Below are positions 59,264 through 64,000 of a DNA stretch of 64,000 nucleotides, one piece after another. The notes beneath the pieces are model-generated. The model was not told where the DNA came from. It saw only the letters and a program-made list of their open reading frames with translations, and ran no database searches. This DNA is from JANMOK01 sp031415055. Its GTDB lineage: Bacteria > Pseudomonadota > Alphaproteobacteria > Rhodobacterales > Rhodobacteraceae. The translations under genes were made by a program, and so were the position numbers. The stretch lies in the NCBI GenBank assembly GCA_031415055.1, contig JANOQZ010000026.1, positions 1 through 64,000 on the forward strand, written 5' to 3'. The first letter of the stretch is position 1. Each line of letters starts with the position of its first letter.

Positions 59264-59551
59264 TCACTTCAACTCCACCTCGACAAAACTCATCACCGCA
59301 TCCCCAGCGTTCACCACATTATGCTCAACCCCCGCATCACGTCGATAGCCGGTTCCGGCGGGGACGAGGACGCGGCGCGTTGTGCCATCGGGGTTTTCCA
59401 GAAGCATGTGGCAGTCGGTGATTGCGACGATCACATAGTCAAACCCATGCCGATGCCAGCCGGTTTCGGCACCGGGGGCGAAGTCGAAGCGGGTGACGCG
59501 GGTGCGGGCATCATCGACCAATTGGGTGGCGGTGCAGGGGGTGCGGGTCAC
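59264..59551 (-). CDS. Cupin domain-containing protein
   Basis: A 95-residue single cupin barrel. Motif 1 (GWHRHGFDYVIVAI) and motif 2 (GVEHNVVNAGD) provide the expected metal-binding histidines. Its start overlaps the aminotransferase stop by four bases, so it is cotranscribed with the beta-alanine step. It may bind a pathway intermediate or catalyse a small tautomerisation; the substrate is unknown. Confidence 0.9.
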   Translation of the reverse strand: MTRTPCTATQLVDDARTRVTRFDFAPGAETGWHRHGFDYVIVAITDCHMLLENPDGTTRRVLVPAGTGYRRDAGVEHNVVNAGDAVMSFVEVELK

Positions 59552-60876
59552 TCCAACTTATCCAACACCCCGCCCAGCACCCCGATCAGCTCATCAATCT
59601 GCGCCTTGGAAATGATCAGCGGTGGCGACATGGCGATGATGTCGCCGGTGGTGCGGATCAGGATGCCTTTGTCGTAGGCGTCGAGGAAGGCTTGGAAGGC
59701 GCGTTTGGTTGGCGCTCCGGCGATGGGTTCCAGTTCCACAGCGCCGATCAGCCCCATGTTGCGGATGTCGATGACGTGGCGGCGGCCTTTCAGCGAATGC
59801 AGCGCGTCCTGCCAGTAGGGGGCCAATTCGGCGGCACGGTCGAACAGCCCTTCCTCTTTGTAGGTTTCCAGCGTCGCCAAACCGGCGGCGCAGGCGACCG
59901 GGTTGCCGGAATAGGTGTAGCCGTGGAACAGTTCGATCATGCCTTCAGCGCCGGTCATAAACGTGTCGTGGATTTCGGCGGTGGTGATAACGGCCCCCAT
60001 CGGGATAACGCCGTTGGTCAGGCCTTTGGCCACTGTCATCATGTCGGGCAAGATGTCGAAATGCTGGGCGGCGAAGGCGGAACCGAGGCGGCCGAAACCG
60101 GTGATGACTTCATCAAAGATCAGCAGGATGCCGTGTTTCTTGGTGATCGCCCGCAGTCTTTCCAGATAGCCTTTGGGCGGCAGGATCACCCCGGTTGAAC
60201 CTGCGACCGGTTCGACGATAACAGCGGCGATGGTTTCGGCGCCGTGCAGGGCGACGATGCGTTCCAATTCATCAGCCAAGTTTGCGCCGTGTTCCGGCTG
60301 ACCTTTGGAATAGCCATTCTGTGTCGGCAAATGCGTGTGAGGAAGATGGTCTACGCCGTTGAGAAGGCTGCCAAAAACCTTGCGGTTGTTGACAATGCCA
60401 CCCACTGAGATGCCGCCGAAACCAACGCCGTGATAGCCGCGTTCGCGGCCAATCAGCCGGGTGCGCTGCCCCTCACCACGCGCCCTATGCCACGCGATGG
60501 CGATTTTCAGCGCGGTATCAACGCTTTCCGAGCCGGAGTTGGTGTAAAACACATGCTCCATTCCGCGCGGCGAGATGTCGATAATCCGGTTTGCCAGCTC
60601 AAAAGCTTTTGGATGGCCCATCTGGAAGGCGGGCGCATAGTCAAGTTCGGCAGCTTGGCGGGCAATCGCCTCAACGATCCGGGGCCGCGCGTGACCCGCG
60701 TTGCAGCACCAAAGTCCCGCCGTCCCGTCGAGCACCTTGCGCCCATCGGCGGTGGTGTAATGCATGCCTTCCGCCGCGACGAACATGCGGGGGGCTTTCT
60801 TAAACTGGCGGTTGGCCGTAAAGGGCATCCAGAAAGCGCGCAAATCATTGGGAACCAGCGTGGTGCGGTCAGACAT
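59548..60876 (-). CDS. Class III omega-aminotransferase, probably beta-alanine--pyruvate
   Basis: A 442-residue PLP enzyme. It has the N-terminal DLRAFWMPFTANRQFK segment, GTAGLWCCNAGH, the PLP-phosphate region NSGSESVDTALK, the IFDEVITGFGR motif and the Schiff-base lysine in VAKGLTNG. The WMPFTANRQFK and CNAGH features are typical of beta-alanine--pyruvate transaminases. In this cluster it would take beta-alanine from the carbamoylase to malonate semialdehyde. It is divergent from the RutR-like gene. Confidence 0.93.
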   Translation of the reverse strand: MSDRTTLVPNDLRAFWMPFTANRQFKKAPRMFVAAEGMHYTTADGRKVLDGTAGLWCCNAGHARPRIVEAIARQAAELDYAPAFQMGHPKAFELANRIIDISPRGMEHVFYTNSGSESVDTALKIAIAWHRARGEGQRTRLIGRERGYHGVGFGGISVGGIVNNRKVFGSLLNGVDHLPHTHLPTQNGYSKGQPEHGANLADELERIVALHGAETIAAVIVEPVAGSTGVILPPKGYLERLRAITKKHGILLIFDEVITGFGRLGSAFAAQHFDILPDMMTVAKGLTNGVIPMGAVITTAEIHDTFMTGAEGMIELFHGYTYSGNPVACAAGLATLETYKEEGLFDRAAELAPYWQDALHSLKGRRHVIDIRNMGLIGAVELEPIAGAPTKRAFQAFLDAYDKGILIRTTGDIIAMSPPLIISKAQIDELIGVLGGVLDKLE

Positions 60877-60935
60877 ATTCGAATTCCTGTTTGGCCCAAA
60901 CAAACGGCGGTTTTCCGCGTGATGAGCAATTTTTA

Positions 60936-60949
60936 TGATCGTTCGGTCA
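60936..60949. promoter_or_regulatory. Imperfect RutR-like operator TGATCG-TT-CGGTCA
   Basis: It lies between the divergent aminotransferase and TetR genes. The half-sites pair at five of six positions, with the same spacing as the palindrome at 58566-58579. It is a candidate site for autoregulation and control of the aminotransferase-cupin part of the cluster. Confidence 0.5.
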
Positions 60950-61022
60950 GAAAAGACGCTACCATTCCCGCAAAGGCAGTCAATGGCTGACTTGAATGCC
61001 TCCACTGCCTGAAGGATCGCCG

Positions 61023-61652
61023 ATGCCAAAAACTGCCAAGTCGCCAAGGACAAGAATCCAGAAAGAGAAATCTGGGCAAATACTGGAAGCCGCGCTGGAG
61101 GTGTTTTCCAATTTTGGTTTTCGCGGATCGACGCTGGACCAGATCGCCGAGGCGGCCGGCTTGTCGAAGCCAAATTTGCTGTATTATTTCGATTCGAAAG
61201 AGGCGATTCATTCGAAGTTATTGGAGCAATTGCTGGAGACTTGGCTTGACCCTTTGCGCAGCATGAAGGCAGAGGGCAACGCGGTGGAAGAGATCATTGG
61301 GTATGTGCGGCGCAAACTCGAAATGGCGCGCGATTATCCGCGCGAAAGCCGTCTTTTTGCCAACGAAATATTGCAGGGCGCACCAAGGATTTATGGTCAG
61401 ATCAGTGGACCATTGAAGCAGCTTGTTGATGAAAAATCAGCAGTGATCGAGCGCTGGATTTCTGCTGGGTCTCTTGCCAGAACCGACCCGCATCATCTGA
61501 TATTTTCTATCTGGGCCATGACCCAACATTACGCTGATTTTGATGTGCAAGTTCAGGCTGTTTTGGGCGCACGTGCTGACCGGCGATTTGAAGATGCGCT
61601 GACGTTTCTTTCAGGCCTGTTCCGCAGCGCCCTTGCCCCCAAGGTTGGGTGA
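61023..61652 (+). CDS. TetR family regulator, RutR-like
   Basis: A 209-residue protein. The N-terminal helix-turn-helix is STLDQIAEAAGLSKPNLLYY, and the C-terminal YcdC/RutR-type domain has SRLFANEILQGAPRIY and WAMTQHYADF, near the uracil-binding region of RutR. GAAGGA precedes the ATG. RutR senses uracil or thymine and controls pyrimidine breakdown, which fits the neighbouring genes and the two operator candidates. Its 3' end overlaps the convergent EamA gene by 42 bases. Confidence 0.92.
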   Translation: MPKTAKSPRTRIQKEKSGQILEAALEVFSNFGFRGSTLDQIAEAAGLSKPNLLYYFDSKEAIHSKLLEQLLETWLDPLRSMKAEGNAVEEIIGYVRRKLEMARDYPRESRLFANEILQGAPRIYGQISGPLKQLVDEKSAVIERWISAGSLARTDPHHLIFSIWAMTQHYADFDVQVQAVLGARADRRFEDALTFLSGLFRSALAPKVG

Positions 61653-62534
61653 AGGACGACGCGTCACAAGAATGATCCCAACGCAGATCAGTGCCAGCGC
61701 TATTATCAAAATGGAACTGATCTTTTCACCCAATATTGCCCAAGCGAAAAACAAACCGAACAAAGGTGCCAGGAACCCGAAGGCTGCGACGTCGCTAGCC
61801 CGATAGACAGTCAGCAACCAGAACCAAACTACGAAGCCAAAGCTGACGACAATTAGAACCTGGAAAGCAAACAGGGCACCAAGGAACGGCGTCATGGCGC
61901 GGAAAGTGTCGCCAGTGGCGAACGCCAAAGGAATGAGAAGCAAGGCTGAGACGACAAGTTGATACAGCAATTGCATTTCCGGTGCCGATCTTTGCAGGCG
62001 TGACGCTCGTGCTACCAAGGTTAGTCCAGCCCAACAGACCGCGCCCAGCAGGCACATTGCATCGCCGATCATGGCGTTCGGGCCAGCAGGGTTTGCGTCC
62101 CTTAGCAAGGCTAGGGCGACGCCAGAAATCGCCAGCAATAGCCCGGCGATTTTGACTTTGGTGAGCCGGTCGTTCGGGATTAGAAAATGTGCACCCAGCG
62201 CCACCCAGAACGGCATCGTGTAGAAAAACAACGAGGCGCGGGCGACGGAAGTGAAATCGAGGCCGAGAAAAAGAAAGGTGAATTCACCGGTGAACAACAA
62301 TCCGGCCAGCATTCCGGGCCAGAACGACCCGTCTTGGAAGGTAAGTTTCTTGCCGGCCCAAAGCGCATAAAGCGCAACTGGAGCTATGGCGAAGGCCGAC
62401 CGCATCCCCGCCTGAAACAACGGGGCCATTCCGTCGTTGACCTGCTTGACCAGCAGTTGGTTGAACGCAATCAATGCCGAAAATGCGATGAGCATAAGGG
62501 CGCCGGAAAGGTCGATGCTGGGTTTGGGTTTCAT
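61611..62534 (-). CDS. DMT superfamily EamA-type transporter
   Basis: A 307-residue protein with ten transmembrane segments in two EamA repeats (the first around residues 10-145, the second around 155-295). It is probably an exporter of amino acids or other metabolites; the substrate is unreadable. It overlaps the TetR gene tail-to-tail by 42 bases and begins one base after the RES toxin stop, so it may ride on the toxin-antitoxin transcript. Confidence 0.92.
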   Translation of the reverse strand: MKPKPSIDLSGALMLIAFSALIAFNQLLVKQVNDGMAPLFQAGMRSAFAIAPVALYALWAGKKLTFQDGSFWPGMLAGLLFTGEFTFLFLGLDFTSVARASLFFYTMPFWVALGAHFLIPNDRLTKVKIAGLLLAISGVALALLRDANPAGPNAMIGDAMCLLGAVCWAGLTLVARASRLQRSAPEMQLLYQLVVSALLLIPLAFATGDTFRAMTPFLGALFAFQVLIVVSFGFVVWFWLLTVYRASDVAAFGFLAPLFGLFFAWAILGEKISSILIIALALICVGIILVTRRPSPNLGGKGAAEQA

Positions 62535-62535
62535 T

Positions 62536-62982
62536 TCAAGTCCAAGTCCTGATCAAACGTTCGTCGATCTCAAGCCGCCGTTTTGAATCCAATATCGCCT
62601 TTTCCGATTCGGCATGTGCAGGATTGAAAAGGTAATTATTGGCTTCTGGCATAAGCACGCTGGCAACTTGCAACAAGACGCTTTCGTTGGACTTTGCCCA
62701 ATTGTCGCCCGCCGAGCGAAAATTGAAAGCGCCGGTACTTGCGTGGGAAATGGTGGTTACATAAACATCATCCGGGATGACAAAGGTCATCAATTCAAAG
62801 TCTTGCGGCATTAGGTCGAAGGGTAAATCAAGATTGGCCAGAATTTCCAAAAGCGCTAGCGCAGGGTGGTCAGAGAAGTATACGACGGAAATTCCCGGCG
62901 AATTCCAGCGCCCGCCAAACAGCCGAGCACCTTCACCCGATAAGTCGGTGAAAGGGGTGCGGGCGATCCGCCACAGGATCAC
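62536..62982 (-). CDS. RES domain toxin
   Basis: A 148-residue RES-family toxin (WRIARTPFTDLSGEGARLFG, GRWNSPGISVVYFSDHPALA, LLEILANL). The family's R and E residues are in place (R5, E54 region) with S in the C-terminal part. RES toxins deplete NAD+ by ADP-ribosyl-type phosphorolysis or hydrolysis. The start overlaps the antitoxin stop by four bases, the usual xre-res order. Confidence 0.93.
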   Translation of the reverse strand: MILWRIARTPFTDLSGEGARLFGGRWNSPGISVVYFSDHPALALLEILANLDLPFDLMPQDFELMTFVIPDDVYVTTISHASTGAFNFRSAGDNWAKSNESVLLQVASVLMPEANNYLFNPAHAESEKAILDSKRRLEIDERLIRTWT

Positions 62983-63401
62983 GCGGCGATGCCGTGGGCG
63001 ATGCGACCTAGAAGGGTTTCAACGGCGCGGGCCCCATCTTCGCTGTCAAGTAACGAAATCGGGCTTTCGCCTTTGAGCACGGCATTGCCGCGGGTCAGCC
63101 ATGGCATTGCCCTGCTGGGGCCAAAAGTTTCGCGGGCCAAAACTGAAACGCGCACATAACGGGCGATGCGCTGCGCCCCTGAAGAAGAAAGATGTCCAGC
63201 CTTGCGGGCGTGGTTCCAACTGCGCAAGGGCATGATTTCGGCGGCGATGAGGGCTTTGAGATCGATGACACCATCGGACTCCAATTCCTCAACGAATCCG
63301 GTTGATAGGCCATCGCGCAAAGCGATTGCCGAGGCGACTTGTTGCGATAGTTCCGGCGACGTCACCTGCGCAAGGAATGCTTCGATTGCGAGGCGGGACA
63401 T
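62979..63401 (-). CDS. Xre/MbcA/ParS-type antitoxin (DUF2384)
   Basis: A 140-residue antitoxin with a helical N-terminus and the MbcA/ParS toxin-binding domain (SSSGAQRIARYVRVSVLARE, WLTRGNAVLKGESPISLLDS). It forms a type II system with the RES toxin downstream. The genes are tightly coupled (ATGA). Confidence 0.93.
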   Translation of the reverse strand: MSRLAIEAFLAQVTSPELSQQVASAIALRDGLSTGFVEELESDGVIDLKALIAAEIMPLRSWNHARKAGHLSSSGAQRIARYVRVSVLARETFGPSRAMPWLTRGNAVLKGESPISLLDSEDGARAVETLLGRIAHGIAA

Positions 63402-63467
63402 TTTGCGCTTTCAGATTTGGCACTGTGCCGGAAATATATCGGCATGTTGCCGGAAAGTCAAGCTCGG

Positions 63468-63830
63468 TCATGTCGTCGCAATCACCAACAGCAACCCACC
63501 GGCCAAAGTGATGTTGACCAGCGCGAAGTAAAGATGCGGGTCGCGCTCGTTGCCGCTGAAGCGGAAAAGATTGTGGTAGAGTGCGGTTGCCAGCGCCAGA
63601 AAAGCGATAAGTGCCACCGCGCCGATTGCCGTCCAAAGGCCGAATATCAACGACAGCCCGCCGAGGGCTTGTGTGGCAAACCCCAGTGCCAGTATCGGTG
63701 CGGGCAAGGCGAAGCCGTAGTTGGTTGGCATTGTCTTGCGTTCGCTGAAGTGGGCAAAGTTGAGCAATCCTGCGATCAGGAAGAACAGGCCGAAGGTGAT
63801 GTGGCCAATGAGGATAAGGGTAGGGGACAT
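63468..63830 (-). CDS. DoxX family membrane protein
   Basis: A 120-residue protein with four transmembrane helices and the DoxX signature at the N-terminus (HITFGLFFLIAGLLNFAHF). The family is linked to redox and oxidative-stress membrane complexes, but this member's role is unknown. The remaining 170 bases to the window end show no supported gene. Confidence 0.9.
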   Translation of the reverse strand: MSPTLILIGHITFGLFFLIAGLLNFAHFSERKTMPTNYGFALPAPILALGFATQALGGLSLIFGLWTAIGAVALIAFLALATALYHNLFRFSGNERDPHLYFALVNITLAGGLLLVIATT

Positions 63831-64000
63831 GGACTACTCCGCTAATTGGCATAGGAATAGCCAAACATTTCGTGGGCGCAAGTGCCGGAACTATTTTTGT
63901 CTGGCTGGAATAACTCAATTACCATTGACCTCGGTTTGTTCGATCGCATTGTTAGATTGAGTGATCAATTATTGGAGATATTGTTTGCTGGTTGACGCGG

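Noticed and set aside
1..64000. CRISPR arrays, rRNA, prophage or transposase genes
   Set aside because: I looked for regularly spaced short repeats, rRNA-like blocks and recombinase motifs and found none; the repeats present are dispersed or palindromic.

Overview
The window looks like a chromosome segment from an alphaproteobacterium of the Rhodobacterales type. The GC content is high. Several core gene strings are arranged as in that order: ccmI-ruvX-DUF1289, soxBDAG, DUF2927-GNAT-dksA, xth-erpA-dgt-argS-SPOR-scpA-scpB. There is no rRNA, CRISPR array, prophage or transposase. One RNA gene is clear, tRNA-Tyr(GTA).

Layout. 0-4.8 kb: tandem multicopper oxidases, an SMP-30 lactonase, and a divergent LysR/NADP-oxidoreductase pair. 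5-13.7 kb: a LacI-type regulator divergent from a carbohydrate operon (binding protein, permease, single-domain ATPase, a sterol-desaturase-family hydroxylase, a Gfo/Idh/MocA dehydrogenase and a TIM-barrel isomerase), then dusA. 14-18.8 kb: Bcr/CflA and TSUP transporters, a membrane aspartic protease, DUF1289, ruvX and ccmI. 19-24.5 kb: heterotetrameric sarcosine oxidase soxBDAG, followed by palindromic repeats and an amino-acid ABC permease remnant. 25.3-33.6 kb: housekeeping genes (RlmI-like methyltransferase, PIN, GYD, M48 protease, DUF2927, GNAT, DksA, FAD monooxygenase, exonuclease III, ErpA). 33.7-43.9 kb: dgt, argS, SPOR, scpA and scpB with an inserted gene, rlmB, tRNA-Tyr, glutathione-dependent formaldehyde dehydrogenase. 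44-46.3 kb: an M23/RTX secreted protein gene between two copies of the same gene 3' end. 46.4-49.6 kb: a dehydrogenase and an MHS transporter. 49.6-61.6 kb: a pyrimidine-degradation cluster (THI5/NMT1-type ABC importer, dihydropyrimidinase, N-carbamoyl-beta-alanine amidohydrolase, omega-aminotransferase, divergent RutR-like regulator with a TGACCA-AA-TGGTCA palindrome). 61.6-64 kb: EamA exporter, RES/Xre toxin-antitoxin pair, DoxX.

Two patterns stand out. First, a dispersed repeat occurs four times (about 183, 1822, 13688 and 46171-46345). Each copy lies just downstream of a gene and in that gene's orientation. The two full copies align without gaps and keep at least three hairpins through compensatory base changes, which suggests a structured RNA element rather than a coding or random repeat. 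Second, unfamiliar genes sit beside duplicated 3' ends of host genes. scpB's last 37 bp are repeated on the far side of a 1.4-kb insert carrying a 425-aa membrane-anchored protein. The C-terminal ~70 codons of the carbamoylase gene occur three times, and each copy is followed by a small unrelated gene. The RTX gene is flanked by two copies of another gene's 3' end. Together these suggest a recombination route that docks cargo genes behind host genes while keeping local translation signals. No integrase is visible, so the mechanism is open.
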